Below are positions 1-8,646 of a DNA stretch of 10,932 nucleotides, piece after piece. Every line of letters begins with the position of its first letter. The first letter of the stretch is position 1. Origin of the DNA: Bacteroidaceae bacterium (GTDB lineage Bacteria; Bacteroidota; Bacteroidia; Bacteroidales; CHK158-818). A program made the translations under genes and the position numbers. Under the pieces are notes generated by a model. It worked only from the letters and a program-made list of their open reading frames with translations, was not told the origin of the DNA and ran no database searches. Where the stretch lies: assembly GCA_017467745.1 (NCBI GenBank), contig JAFUKV010000300.1:1-10932 (forward strand). Reading direction: 5' to 3'.

Positions 1-2831
1 ATTGTATAACCTACCGATATCATGGAGTTCAGTATCGCTTCGGATGTATCATCGCCCAAACATCCTACTTCTCCGGTGGAAGACATATCTACGCCCAATA
101 CCGGGTCGGCTTTTTGAAGCCGAGAGAATGAAAATTGGGATGCTTTAATGCCTACGTAATCGAGATCGAATTCGTTTTTTCCCGGTTTTTCTACCGGTAG
201 TCCCATCATGATACGAGTTGCTAATTCGATGAAGTTTATTTTCAAAACTTTCGATACGAACGGGAAACTACGGGAAGCTCGCAGGTTACATTCAATTACT
301 TTTATGTCGTTGTTTTTTGCTAAGAACTGAATGTTGAAAGGTCCGGATATATTCAGCTCTTGGGCTATTTGGGATGTGATTTTTTTGATGCGGCGGACGG
401 TTTCTACATATAACTTTTGCGGCGGAAATTGTATTGTCGCATCACCGGAGTGTACTCCGGCAAATTCAATATGTTCAGAGATTGCGTATATAATGATTTC
501 TCCGTTTTTAGCTACCGCATCCATTTCTATCTCTTTGGCATTCTCGATAAATGCGCTTACTACCACAGGATGTTTTTTCGATACGTTAGCCGCCAATTGC
601 AAAAATTGTTCCAGTTCGTTTTTGTTAGAACATACGTTCATGGCAGCCCCCGAAAGTACGTATGAGGGACGTACCAATACGGGAAATCCGACTTCGTCTA
701 CAAAATCGTAGATGTCGTCCATAGAGGTTATTTCTCTCCATCGGGGTTGATCTACACCGAGACGGTCGAGCATAGATGAAAATTTGTGCCGATCTTCGGC
801 ATTGTCGATGCTTTTAGCCGATGTTCCTAAAATATTGACATGTTGTTCGTCTAAACGCATGGCGAGGTTATTCGGTATTTGACCGCCCACAGATAGTATA
901 ACGCCGTACGGATTTTCCATTTCCAGAATATCCATGACACGTTCGAAGGTCAGTTCATCGAAATAAAGGCGGTCACACATGTCGTAATCTGTCGATACTG
1001 TTTCGGGATTGTAGTTTATCATAACAGATCGCCAGCCTTCTTTTCGGATAGCATTCAATGCGTTTACGCTACACCAGTCGAATTCGACCGAACTTCCTAT
1101 GCGGTATGCTCCTGAACCTAATACGACGATAGAACGTCGGTCGCCTAAATAGTCTACGTCGTTACCTGTTCCATTGTAAGTTAAGTAGAGGTAGTTGGTT
1201 TGAGCGGGATATTCGGCCGCTAACGTATCTATTTGTTTTACTACTGGTATGATGCCTTTTTGTTTCCGGAAGTTGCGCACCGATAAAATTTCTTTGTCTT
1301 CTGCTTTTCCTTTCCAAATAGCCCGAGCAATCTGAAAATCGGAGAATCCCTGTATTTTAGCTTTCCGAAGTAACTCTATCTTGTCGTCGGTAAAGCAACA
1401 TCCGTTTTGAGGAACAGGTAGTTTTTCCAGTTCTTCGGCCGTAAGTATAATGTTATGCAGTTTTTGTAAAAACCATTTGTCTATTTTGGTAAGGTCGTGT
1501 ATTTGGTCTATCGTATATCCGGCACGAAAAGCTTTGCTGATAACGAATATCCGTTTATCGGTAGGTTCGCGCAACGCTTTGTCTATATCGGGGATAATAA
1601 GGTCTTTATTTTCAACGAATCCGTGCATGCCTTGACCGATCATGCGCAATCCTTTTTGTATGGCCTCTTCGAATGTGCGGCCGATAGACATGACTTCTCC
1701 TACCGATTTCATGCTCGATCCTAATTCTTTGTCTACACCTTGAAATTTTCCTAAATCCCAACGGGGAATTTTACAAACGATATAGTCGAGTGCAGGCTCG
1801 AAGAATGCTGATGTTGTTTTGGTAACGGAATTTTTTAGGTCGAATAATCCGTATCCCAAACCTAATTTAGCGGCAACGAAAGCCAGCGGATATCCGGTAG
1901 CTTTGGATGCCAGCGCTGATGATCGGCTTAACCGGGCGTTTACTTCGATTACTCGATAATCTTCCGATTGAGGGTCGAAGGCATATTGTACGTTACATTC
2001 GCCTACTATTCCGATGTGGCGGATAATACGGATAGCCAGTTCTCGTAATTTGTGGTATTCGCTGTTGGTAAGCGTTTGCGATGGGGCGACTACGATACTT
2101 TCGCCTGTATGTATTCCGAGCGGGTCGAAATTTTCCATATTACATACGGTGATGCAGTTGTCGAAACGGTCTCGCACAACCTCGTACTCAATTTCTTTCC
2201 AGCCTTTCAATGATTTCTCAATAAGTAGTTGAGGTGAGAAAGAGAGCGCTTTTTCGGCAACTATATTTAGTTGCGGTTCGTCATCACAGAATCCGCTACC
2301 CAGTCCGCCTAAGGCATATGCGGCTCTGATTATCACCGGATATCCCAATTGTTCGGCCGCTTTTCGGGCGTCTTCGATGTTTTCTACGGCAATGCTTTTA
2401 ATTGTCTTTACATTTATTTCATCGAGTTTTTTTACGAAAAGTTCTCGATCTTCGGTGTCGATAATGGCTTGTACGGGTGTTCCCAAGACTTGTACACCGT
2501 ATTTTTCAAGTACTCCCGATTGATATAGCTTTACTCCGCAGTTTAATGCAGTTTGTCCGCCAAAAGCCAATAAAATGCCGTCGGGCGATTCTTTCCGGAT
2601 AACTTTTTCTACAAAATAGGGGGTTACCGGTAAAAAGTATATTTTATCGGCAATGCCTTCGGATGTTTGTACCGTAGCGATATTCGGATTAATCAATACG
2701 GTGTATATGCCTTCTTCGCGCAAGGCTTTAAGCGCTTGCGAGCCGGAGTAGTCAAATTCGCCTGCTTCACCTATTTTTAAAGCTCCCGAACCTAATATTA
2801 AAACTTTTTTGATATTTGTATTCCGATTCAT
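1..2831 (-). CDS. carB: Carbamoyl phosphate synthetase large subunit (3' end cut by window)
   Basis: Large, ATP-using subunit of glutamine-dependent carbamoyl phosphate synthetase (EC 6.3.5.5). It joins bicarbonate, ammonia delivered from CarA and two ATP into carbamoyl phosphate for pyrimidine and arginine synthesis. I translated all 943 complete codons and found no stop. The two homologous halves are visible: the first opens with VLILGSGALKIGEAGEFDY (residues 10-28), the second with VVLGSGAYRIGSSVEFDWC (569-587). The reading ends after GVDMSSTGEVGCLGDD. Against a usual length near 1075 residues, about 130 are missing, which should be the C-terminal allosteric (MGS-like) domain. ATG at 2831 fits the family's N terminus. 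It lies 30 bases after carA and is almost certainly cotranscribed with it; no Shine-Dalgarno is visible. Its sequence resembles animal CAD/CPS1 more than E. coli CarB (see findings). Confidence 0.97.
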   Translation of the reverse strand, partial: MNRNTNIKKVLILGSGALKIGEAGEFDYSGSQALKALREEGIYTVLINPNIATVQTSEGIADKIYFLPVTPYFVEKVIRKESPDGILLAFGGQTALNCGVKLYQSGVLEKYGVQVLGTPVQAIIDTEDRELFVKKLDEINVKTIKSIAVENIEDARKAAEQLGYPVIIRAAYALGGLGSGFCDDEPQLNIVAEKALSFSPQLLIEKSLKGWKEIEYEVVRDRFDNCITVCNMENFDPLGIHTGESIVVAPSQTLTNSEYHKLRELAIRIIRHIGIVGECNVQYAFDPQSEDYRVIEVNARLSRSSALASKATGYPLAFVAAKLGLGYGLFDLKNSVTKTTSAFFEPALDYIVCKIPRWDLGKFQGVDKELGSSMKSVGEVMSIGRTFEEAIQKGLRMIGQGMHGFVENKDLIIPDIDKALREPTDKRIFVISKAFRAGYTIDQIHDLTKIDKWFLQKLHNIILTAEELEKLPVPQNGCCFTDDKIELLRKAKIQGFSDFQIARAIWKGKAEDKEILSVRNFRKQKGIIPVVKQIDTLAAEYPAQTNYLYLTYNGTGNDVDYLGDRRSIVVLGSGAYRIGSSVEFDWCSVNALNAIRKEGWRSVMINYNPETVSTDYDMCDRLYFDELTFERVMDILEMENPYGVILSVGGQIPNNLAMRLDEQHVNILGTSAKSIDNAEDRHKFSSMLDRLGVDQPRWREITSMDDIYDFVDEVGFPVLVRPSYVLSGAAMNVCSNKNELEQFLQLAANVSKKHPVVVSAFIENAKEIEMDAVAKNGEIIIYAISEHIEFAGVHSGDATIQFPPQKLYVETVRRIKKITSQIAQELNISGPFNIQFLAKNNDIKVIECNLRASRSFPFVSKVLKINFIELATRIMMGLPVEKPGKNEFDLDYVGIKASQFSFSRLQKADPVLGVDMSSTGEVGCLGDDTSEAILNSMISVGYT

Positions 2832-2861
2832 GTTGTTCTATTGTTTTGAAGCGTGCGTAAA

Positions 2862-3932
2862 TTATATCATGTTTATAAACTCATCGAATAAAAATTCAGT
2901 GTCAGTAGGCCCGCTGGATGCTTCTGGATGGAATTGAGCGGAAAAGTAGGGTTTCGTTTTATGTCGTATTCCCTCGTTTGTGCCGTCGTTCATATTGATG
3001 AAAAGAGGTTCCCATTCATTGGATAGCGTATTGTTATCTACGGCGAATCCGTGATTTTGAGATGTGATGAAACAACGATTTGTTCCTTCCATTCGTACCG
3101 GTTGGTTATGGCTGCGGTGTCCGTATTTCAATTTGTATGTTTTTGCACCTCCGGCTTTTGCTAACAGTTGATTTCCCATACAGATGCCGAATATGGGGAA
3201 GTTTCCTTGCATCGCTTTTCTGATGTTATTTACCGTAGCATTGCACATGTCGGGATCGCCCGGTCCGTTCGAGATGAATAATCCGTCGAAATCGAGTTGG
3301 TTGAAGTCATAATCCCATGGAACGCGGATTACTGTAACATCTCTTTTTAAAAGACATCGGAGTATGTTATGTTTTACACCACAATCTACCAGTACAATTT
3401 TTTTCTTACCGGTACCGTATGTAATAATTTCTTTGCATGAAACTTTTGCTACTTGATTAATGAGGTTAGGGTCGATAAAATCTATGTCTTTTCCGTTTTC
3501 AAAAATTAATTTCCCTTTCATCGAACCTTTTTCCCGCAATAATTTGGTTAGTTCGCGCGTATCGATACCATATATTCCGGCTATTTGTTCTTCTTTAAGC
3601 CAATCGGATAGACTTTTTACAGCATTCCAATGGCTGTATTCGAAAGAATAATCTGAAATAATGATTGCTTCTGCGTGAATTTTTTCCGATTCGTAAAAAG
3701 TAGAAAGATTGTTGGAAGCAGAATCGGCCGGAACGCCGTAATTTCCAACCAGAGGGTAGGTAACTGTTAGTATTTGTCCTGAATAGGAGGGGTCTGTAAG
3801 ACTTTCTGGATAGCCAACCATGGCTGTACTAAAAACCACTTCTCCTGATACAGATTTCTCGAATCCGAACGATTTTCCGTAAAATACGGTTCCATTGTCG
3901 AGAATCAATGAAACAGGTTTGTCTTTTTGCAT
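2862..3932 (-). CDS. carA: Carbamoyl phosphate synthetase small (glutaminase) subunit
   Basis: Glutamine amidotransferase subunit of carbamoyl phosphate synthetase. It hydrolyses glutamine and channels ammonia to CarB. At 356 residues it is slightly shorter than E. coli CarA (about 382). The N-terminal CarA-specific domain covers roughly residues 7-140 (MVGYPESLTDPSY at 38-50). The class I glutaminase domain covers roughly 178-356, with SNGPGDP at 221-227, nucleophile Cys251 in GICMGNQ, and His335 and Glu337 in QFHPEAS completing the triad. The residue three after the nucleophile is Asn254, where E. coli and animal enzymes have His (CLGHQ). The triad itself is intact, so I expect an active enzyme. 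It is the first gene of a carA-carB operon reading away from dapF. ATG at 3932 is chosen because the family N terminus begins a few residues in. No Shine-Dalgarno is seen, which is normal in Bacteroidota. Confidence 0.97.
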   Translation of the reverse strand: MQKDKPVSLILDNGTVFYGKSFGFEKSVSGEVVFSTAMVGYPESLTDPSYSGQILTVTYPLVGNYGVPADSASNNLSTFYESEKIHAEAIIISDYSFEYSHWNAVKSLSDWLKEEQIAGIYGIDTRELTKLLREKGSMKGKLIFENGKDIDFIDPNLINQVAKVSCKEIITYGTGKKKIVLVDCGVKHNILRCLLKRDVTVIRVPWDYDFNQLDFDGLFISNGPGDPDMCNATVNNIRKAMQGNFPIFGICMGNQLLAKAGGAKTYKLKYGHRSHNQPVRMEGTNRCFITSQNHGFAVDNNTLSNEWEPLFINMNDGTNEGIRHKTKPYFSAQFHPEASSGPTDTEFLFDEFINMI

Positions 3933-3953
3933 ATATGATAAAATTATGATATT

Positions 3954-3969
3954 ACACTACTCTTAGTGT
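3954..3969 (-). promoter_or_regulatory. Small hairpin in the carA leader
   Basis: ACACTA and TAGTGT form a perfect 6-bp inverted repeat around a 4-base loop, 21 bases upstream of the carA ATG. If the carA transcript starts near 4037 it would lie in the leader RNA. There is no T tract after it, so it is not an intrinsic terminator. A role in translation or RNA stability is inference; a chance hairpin in AT-rich DNA is possible. Confidence 0.35.
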
Positions 3970-4016
3970 GTCCGGACGATTATTACATTATTATATAAGT
4001 AATCGATCGTACCTGC

Positions 4017-4026
4017 AAACCGGTTT
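4017..4026. promoter_or_regulatory. Perfect 10-bp palindrome (AAACCGGTTT), possible operator
   Basis: AAACCGGTTT reads the same on both strands. It begins 18 bases downstream of the candidate carA -7 element, so it falls just after the expected transcription start, a position used by repressor operators. It also contains the most GC-rich run of the neighbourhood. No regulator gene is in the window to pair it with, so the operator reading is inference. Confidence 0.3.
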
Positions 4027-4043
4027 CCTTCTGAAAAACCATA

Positions 4044-4051
4044 CAAAGATA
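4044..4051 (-). promoter_or_regulatory. Candidate carA promoter, -7 element TATCTTTG
   Basis: On the minus strand this reads TATCTTTG, an exact fit to the Bacteroides sigma-ABfr -7 consensus TAnnTTTG. Transcription would start near 4037, giving a carA leader of about 105 bases. A TTTG lies upstream (4068-4065 on the minus strand), but the 13-base gap is shorter than the usual spacing to the -33 element. The promoter is therefore supported mainly by its -7 half. Confidence 0.5.
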
Positions 4052-4249
4052 ATCAAAATTCTAACAAAATCATAGAAAATGTATAGAATGTTTTGATAAA
4101 AATGATAAATAGTGGATTTTTGTTGCTGTTTATGTTATTTTGTAAACAATTAGATATGTTATGAGGTAAATTTCTGTTAATTTGAAAGTACAAGCGTTTA
4201 AATATATAAAAAGATATGCTTTAAGGGTATATTTAATTATCAATATGTT

Positions 4250-4257
4250 TATATTTG
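4250..4257 (+). promoter_or_regulatory. Candidate dapF promoter, -7 element TATATTTG
   Basis: TATATTTG fits the Bacteroides -7 consensus TAnnTTTG exactly. Transcription would begin near 4262 and leave a leader of about 55 bases before the dapF ATG. The -33 region is AT-rich with only a weak TTTA match. It is the best candidate for driving the dapF-dapL unit, and possibly glnA. Confidence 0.5.
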
Positions 4258-4318
4258 CGTCATAAAACAAGCAAAAAGATATTGTTTTTGGTTTTGTGAT
4301 AACAAAAAGAAATTTATT

Positions 4319-5155
4319 ATGAGGTTTACAAAGATGCAAGGAGCCGGAAACGATTATGTGTATGTCAACTGTTTTGAAGAGAAAATAGATGATCCTCATA
4401 TTTTGTCGAAAAAAATTAGTGACAGGCATTTCGGTGTTGGTTCGGATGGGTTGGTTTTGATATTGCCTTCCGATACTTGTGATTTTAGAATGCGTATGTT
4501 CAATGCCGATGGTTCGGAAGCGGAGATGTGCGGCAATGCGTCACGTTGTGTAGGTAAATATGTTTATGATCATGGCATGACTGAAAAAAAAGAAATAAGC
4601 CTTGAAACAAAAGCGGGAGTCAAAATATTGAAATTATTTGTCGAAGATGGAAAGGTGGAACGTGTTCGTGTGGATATGGGAGTACCCGAATTTGCGCCTT
4701 CTCTTATTCCGGTATTAAAAGAGGGGGATGCTGTAATTAATGAAAAAATTTCAATAGGAAATGAGCAATTTGGCGTTACTTGCGTGTCGATGGGTAATCC
4801 TCATGCCGTTATTTTTATGACAAATATAGAAGGAGATGATTTGCATCGCATAGGGAGGATGATTGAGAATCATCCGTTGTTTCCGGCTCGTACAAATGTG
4901 GAATTTGTGCAGGTTGTATCGTCCGAAATATTGAGAATGAGAGTATGGGAACGCGGAGCAGGAGAAACATTGGCTTGTGGAACGGGTGCGTGCGCATCGT
5001 TGGCGGCAGCTGTTGTAAATGGTTTTACGGGGCGGAAAGCAGTTCTGAGATTAGTTGGTGGTAATCTTGAAATAGAGTGGGATGAGATAAGCGGTCATAT
5101 TTTTATGACAGGTAGTGCCGAAACGGTTTTTGACGGAAATTTTTATATGAAATAA
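4319..5155 (+). CDS. dapF: Diaminopimelate epimerase
   Basis: Cofactor-independent epimerase (EC 5.1.1.7) that converts LL-diaminopimelate to meso-diaminopimelate, the precursor of lysine and of many Gram-negative peptidoglycans; cytoplasmic. At 278 residues it has the usual family length. The N terminus FTKMQGAGNDYVYV (3-16) is canonical, which supports ATG at 4319. The two catalytic cysteines are present: Cys71 in GSEAEMCGN and Cys220 in ETLACGTGACAS. The fold's substrate-contact segments MGNPHAV (158-164) and ERGAGET (211-217) are also intact. The gene begins a plus-strand cluster and is followed after 18 bases by dapL, whose product is its substrate. The start has an A-rich leader and no Shine-Dalgarno. 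I see nothing abnormal in the gene. Confidence 0.97.
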   Translation: MRFTKMQGAGNDYVYVNCFEEKIDDPHILSKKISDRHFGVGSDGLVLILPSDTCDFRMRMFNADGSEAEMCGNASRCVGKYVYDHGMTEKKEISLETKAGVKILKLFVEDGKVERVRVDMGVPEFAPSLIPVLKEGDAVINEKISIGNEQFGVTCVSMGNPHAVIFMTNIEGDDLHRIGRMIENHPLFPARTNVEFVQVVSSEILRMRVWERGAGETLACGTGACASLAAAVVNGFTGRKAVLRLVGGNLEIEWDEISGHIFMTGSAETVFDGNFYMK

Positions 5156-5173
5156 AACAATAACAATAGATAT

Positions 5174-6406
5174 ATGGCATTAGTAAACGGACAATTCTTA
5201 AAATTATCGGAAAGCTATCTTTTTTCGGAAATAGCGAAAAAGGTAAATTCTTTTAAAGTAATACATCCCGAAGCGAAAGTAATACGTCTGGGAATTGGAG
5301 ATGTAACACTTCCGTTACCAGCGGTTGCCATTGATGCTTTGCATAAGGCGACGGACGAAATGGCTACGGCAGAAACATTTCGGGGATATGGGCCGGAACA
5401 AGGTTATCGCTTTTTGATAGATGCTATTATAAAACATGATTATGAAGCACGCGGTATTTCGCTTGATCCGGACGAAGTGTTTGTCAGTGATGGGGCGAAA
5501 AGCGATACTGGCAATATCGGAGATATTTTGAGTAAAGACAATCGTATTGCCGTAACAGACCCGGTATATCCGGTGTATGTAGATACGAATGTGATGGGAT
5601 GCCGAGCCGGCGAACGGCGAGAAAACGGATCGTGGAGCAATATAGTGTATATTCCGTGTAATGCGGAAAACGGTTTTGTTCCGGAGCTTCCTACTATCCG
5701 CCCCGATGTTATTTATTTATGTTTGCCCAATAATCCTACCGGAACGGCGCTAAAAAAACAGGAGCTGAAAAAGTGGGTGGATTATGCTATTGATAATGAT
5801 ATTTTAATTTTGTTCGATGCTGCGTACGAAGCGTATATTCGCGAAAACAACGTCCCTCACAGTATTTATGAAATAAAAGGAGCGAAACGTGTAGCTATAG
5901 AATTTAAGAGTTTTTCGAAAACAGCCGGCTTTACAGGGTTAAGATGTGGCTATACGGTTGTTCCGAAAGAGCTAAAAGCTTTTAACTTTGCAGGCGAAAA
6001 AGTTGGTCTTAACAGATTATGGAACAGAAGGCAGTGTACGAAATTCAATGGGGCTCCTTATATTGTTCAACGTGCGGCGGAGGCTTTGTACTCTCCGGAA
6101 GGACGTGTACAGATAAAATCGATGATAAATTATTATATGAATAACGCTACTTTGTTGCGGGAAAACTTAAAATCGATCGGATTATCGGTTTTTGGCGGAG
6201 TTAATGCTCCATATATTTGGATAAAAGCTCCTAATGGACTTACTTCGTGGAAATTTTTCGACCGTTTGTTATATGAACGTCATATCGTAGGAACTCCCGG
6301 AGTAGGTTTTGGCCCCGAAGGAGAAGGTTATCTGAGACTTACGGCCTTTGGAAAACTTGAAGATACAAAGGAGGCGATTGAACGATTAACGACTTGGATT
6401 ATATAA
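5174..6406 (+). CDS. dapL: LL-diaminopimelate aminotransferase
   Basis: PLP-dependent class I/II aminotransferase (EC 2.6.1.83). It converts tetrahydrodipicolinate directly to LL-diaminopimelate with glutamate as amino donor, bypassing the succinylase or acetylase branch of lysine synthesis. Its 410 residues match the DapL family. The N-terminal stretch with GIGDVTLPLP (40-49) and FRGYGPEQGY (69-78) is typical. NNPTG (186-190) and DAAYEAY (215-221) belong to the cofactor pocket. Lys249 in SFSKTAGFTGLRCGY should form the Schiff base, and Arg388 in GYLRLTAFG should bind the substrate carboxylate. It lies 18 bases after dapF, so the pair makes consecutive steps and is probably one transcript. 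Generic family resemblance could suggest aspartate aminotransferase, but the N-terminal motifs and the dapF neighbour favour DapL. Confidence 0.95.
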   Translation: MALVNGQFLKLSESYLFSEIAKKVNSFKVIHPEAKVIRLGIGDVTLPLPAVAIDALHKATDEMATAETFRGYGPEQGYRFLIDAIIKHDYEARGISLDPDEVFVSDGAKSDTGNIGDILSKDNRIAVTDPVYPVYVDTNVMGCRAGERRENGSWSNIVYIPCNAENGFVPELPTIRPDVIYLCLPNNPTGTALKKQELKKWVDYAIDNDILILFDAAYEAYIRENNVPHSIYEIKGAKRVAIEFKSFSKTAGFTGLRCGYTVVPKELKAFNFAGEKVGLNRLWNRRQCTKFNGAPYIVQRAAEALYSPEGRVQIKSMINYYMNNATLLRENLKSIGLSVFGGVNAPYIWIKAPNGLTSWKFFDRLLYERHIVGTPGVGFGPEGEGYLRLTAFGKLEDTKEAIERLTTWII

Positions 6407-6456
6407 GAATACAAATATTATAAAACAACAATGCGCAAGCTCTAAAAAAGTAAGCT

Positions 6457-8646
6457 ATGTCAACATTAAGATTTAAATTGGTAGAAGAAGCTTTTAAACA
6501 CAAAGCAGTACCTGTGGCAGAACCAGTGGAAAGACCGTCGGAATTTTACGGTAAGTATGTATTTAACCGCGAAAAAATGTTCAAGTATCTGCCTAAAAAG
6601 ACGTATGATAAATTGGTTGACCTGATCGATAACAATACACCGTTGAGCAGAGAGGTTGCTGATAGCGTTGCCGATGGAATGAAACGTTGGGCGATGGAAT
6701 TAGGCGCAACTCATTATACGCACTGGTTTCAGCCGCTTACGGACGGAACTGCTGAAAAACATGACGCTTTTATCGAACATGACGGTAAAGGTGGCGTTGT
6801 AGAAGAATTTTCAGGAAAGTTGCTTATTCAGCAAGAACCGGATGCGTCCAGTTTTCCTAACGGAGGTATCCGCAATACTTTCGAAGCGCGCGGATATTCT
6901 GCATGGGATCCTTCTTCTCCCGCGTTTATTATGGATAAGACGCTTTGTATCCCGACGATTTTTATTTCTTATACCGGTGAAGCATTAGACTATAAGGCTC
7001 CGTTGTTGAGAGCTTTGAACAGTGTAGATAAAGCGGCGACCGAAGTTTGTCATTATTTCGACACGAATGTGAAAAAGGTATATTCTTATTTAGGTTGGGA
7101 ACAGGAATATTTCTTGGTAGATGAGTCTTTGTATGCTGCCCGCGCTGATTTAATGTTGACCGGTCGTACTTTGATGGGACATGAAAGTTCTAAAAACCAA
7201 CAGTTAGAAGATCACTATTTTGCGTCTATACCTTCGAGAGTAGCGGCTTTTATGCGTGATCTTGAAATAGAGTGCCAGAAATTGGGAATTCCGGTAAAAA
7301 CTCGCCACAACGAGGTTGCTCCCAATCAATTTGAAATCGCCCCGATTTTTGAAGAAGCTAATTTGGCGAATGATCATAATTTGCTGTTGATGTCTATTAT
7401 GGAAAAAATTTCCCGCAGACATAATTTCCGGGTATTGTTACACGAAAAACCGTTTAAAGGAATCAACGGTTCGGGTAAGCATAATAACTGGTCGTTGGGA
7501 ACGGATACGGGAGTTTTGTTGTTTGCTCCGGGAAAAACTCCGCAAGAAAACTTGCAATTTATTACATTCGTTACTAATACCATTATGGCTGTACATAAAT
7601 TCAACGGATTGTTGAAAGCAAGTATTTCTTCAGCTACCAATGCTCATCGTCTGGGAGCGAATGAAGCACCTCCCGCAATTATTTCCATTTTTATGGGAAA
7701 ACAATTGACGGATATTTTAAATAAGATAGAAAACAGTGCGACGGAAGAAGCGATATTGCTGGATGGAAAAGTCGGATTGAAACTCGGTATTGCCCAAATT
7801 CCGGAATTGTTGCTCGATAATACCGACCGTAACAGGACTTCGCCTTTCGCCTTTACCGGCAATCGTTTTGAGTTCCGTGCCGTAGGCTCGTCAGCAAACT
7901 GCGCTTCGGCTATGATTGCATTGAATGCAGCTGTTGCCGATCAGCTTAGACAGTTTAAAACAGAAGTCGATGCTGAAATAGCCAAAGGAATTGCGAAAGA
8001 AAAAGCTATTTTCGATGTGCTGAAAAAATATCTGAAAGCGTCGGAAGCTATCCGTTTCGATGGTAACGGGTATAGTGAAGAGTGGAAAGAAGAGGCGGCT
8101 AAACGTGGTTTGGATTGTGAAACCAGCGTGCCTCTTATCTATGATGCTTATTTGACACCGGAAAGCATCAAGATGTTTGCCGACACCAATGTATTTACAG
8201 AAGTGGAATTGCATGCCCGCAACGAGGTAAAATGGGAGATGTACACCAAGAAAATTCAGATTGAAGCCCGTGTATTGGGAGACTTGGTTATGAATCATAT
8301 CATACCGGTAGCAACTCGTTACCAATCTTCATTGCTTGACAATGTTTATAAAGTGAAAGCATTATTCCCGACCGATAAAGTAGAAAAGATAGCGGCGCAG
8401 GATATGGTGTTGATAGAAAAGATAGCGAACCATCTTTCCGTTATTAATGAAAAAGTTACCAGTATGGTAGATGCCCGTAAGGTGGCTAATAAAATTGAAT
8501 CGGAAAGGGAGAAGGCTATTGCTTATCATGATACGGTAGCGCCTTTGATGGATGAAATTCGTTACCATGTCGATAAGCTCGAATTGATTGTCGACAACGA
8601 AATATGGCCTTTGCCTAAGTACAGGGAGCTGTTATTTATCAGATAG
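6457..8646 (+). CDS. glnA: Glutamine synthetase type III
   Basis: Ammonia-assimilating glutamine synthetase (EC 6.3.1.2): glutamate, ammonia and ATP give glutamine. At 729 residues it belongs to the long type III (GlnN) class first known from Bacteroides fragilis, not to the roughly 450-residue type I. Active-site segments are readable: GWEQEYF (213-219) with metal-binding glutamates, NEVAPNQFEIAP (285-296), GINGSGKHNNWS (335-346, the glutamate-binding loop with His342), and NRTSPFAFTGNRFEFR (459-474). A charged, probably helical C-terminal segment (about 590-700) is also family-typical. No adenylylation Tyr loop like that of type I is apparent. The gene starts 50 bases after dapL with no clear promoter between, so it may be cotranscribed or use a promoter I cannot recognise. 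A hairpin with a T tract follows, then gltB, giving a GS-GOGAT pair. glnN is an equally used symbol. Confidence 0.96.
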   Translation: MSTLRFKLVEEAFKHKAVPVAEPVERPSEFYGKYVFNREKMFKYLPKKTYDKLVDLIDNNTPLSREVADSVADGMKRWAMELGATHYTHWFQPLTDGTAEKHDAFIEHDGKGGVVEEFSGKLLIQQEPDASSFPNGGIRNTFEARGYSAWDPSSPAFIMDKTLCIPTIFISYTGEALDYKAPLLRALNSVDKAATEVCHYFDTNVKKVYSYLGWEQEYFLVDESLYAARADLMLTGRTLMGHESSKNQQLEDHYFASIPSRVAAFMRDLEIECQKLGIPVKTRHNEVAPNQFEIAPIFEEANLANDHNLLLMSIMEKISRRHNFRVLLHEKPFKGINGSGKHNNWSLGTDTGVLLFAPGKTPQENLQFITFVTNTIMAVHKFNGLLKASISSATNAHRLGANEAPPAIISIFMGKQLTDILNKIENSATEEAILLDGKVGLKLGIAQIPELLLDNTDRNRTSPFAFTGNRFEFRAVGSSANCASAMIALNAAVADQLRQFKTEVDAEIAKGIAKEKAIFDVLKKYLKASEAIRFDGNGYSEEWKEEAAKRGLDCETSVPLIYDAYLTPESIKMFADTNVFTEVELHARNEVKWEMYTKKIQIEARVLGDLVMNHIIPVATRYQSSLLDNVYKVKALFPTDKVEKIAAQDMVLIEKIANHLSVINEKVTSMVDARKVANKIESEREKAIAYHDTVAPLMDEIRYHVDKLELIVDNEIWPLPKYRELLFIR

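Larger units (their letters stand above)
3933..4318. other. Divergent AT-rich intergenic region between carA and dapF
   Basis: This 386-base gap separates two divergently read operons and should contain both of their promoters. It is much richer in A and T than the flanking genes. It holds one Bacteroides-type -7 element for each direction, a 10-bp palindrome, a small hairpin next to carA, and a direct repeat TATGATA at 3934-3940 and 3945-3951 (11-base period). Between about 4060 and 4245 I see only AT-rich sequence with no convincing gene or structure. Confidence 0.8.

Noticed and set aside
331..711. A 126-codon plus-strand reading frame
   Set aside because: It lies opposite fully translated, conserved carB sequence and reads as a low-information shadow.
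4130..4429. A 99-codon minus-strand reading frame across the intergenic region and the dapF 5' end
   Set aside because: It overlaps the start of a certain gene on the opposite strand, has composition typical of AT-rich noncoding DNA, and shows no recognisable domain.
6431..6445. Four-codon ORF (ATG CGC AAG CTC TAA) just before glnA
   Set aside because: Too short, no ribosome-binding signal or linked hairpin; expected by chance in a 50-base gap.
7891..8325. A 144-codon minus-strand reading frame inside glnA
   Set aside because: It lies wholly inside well-conserved glutamine synthetase III coding sequence and has no family resemblance; antisense shadow.
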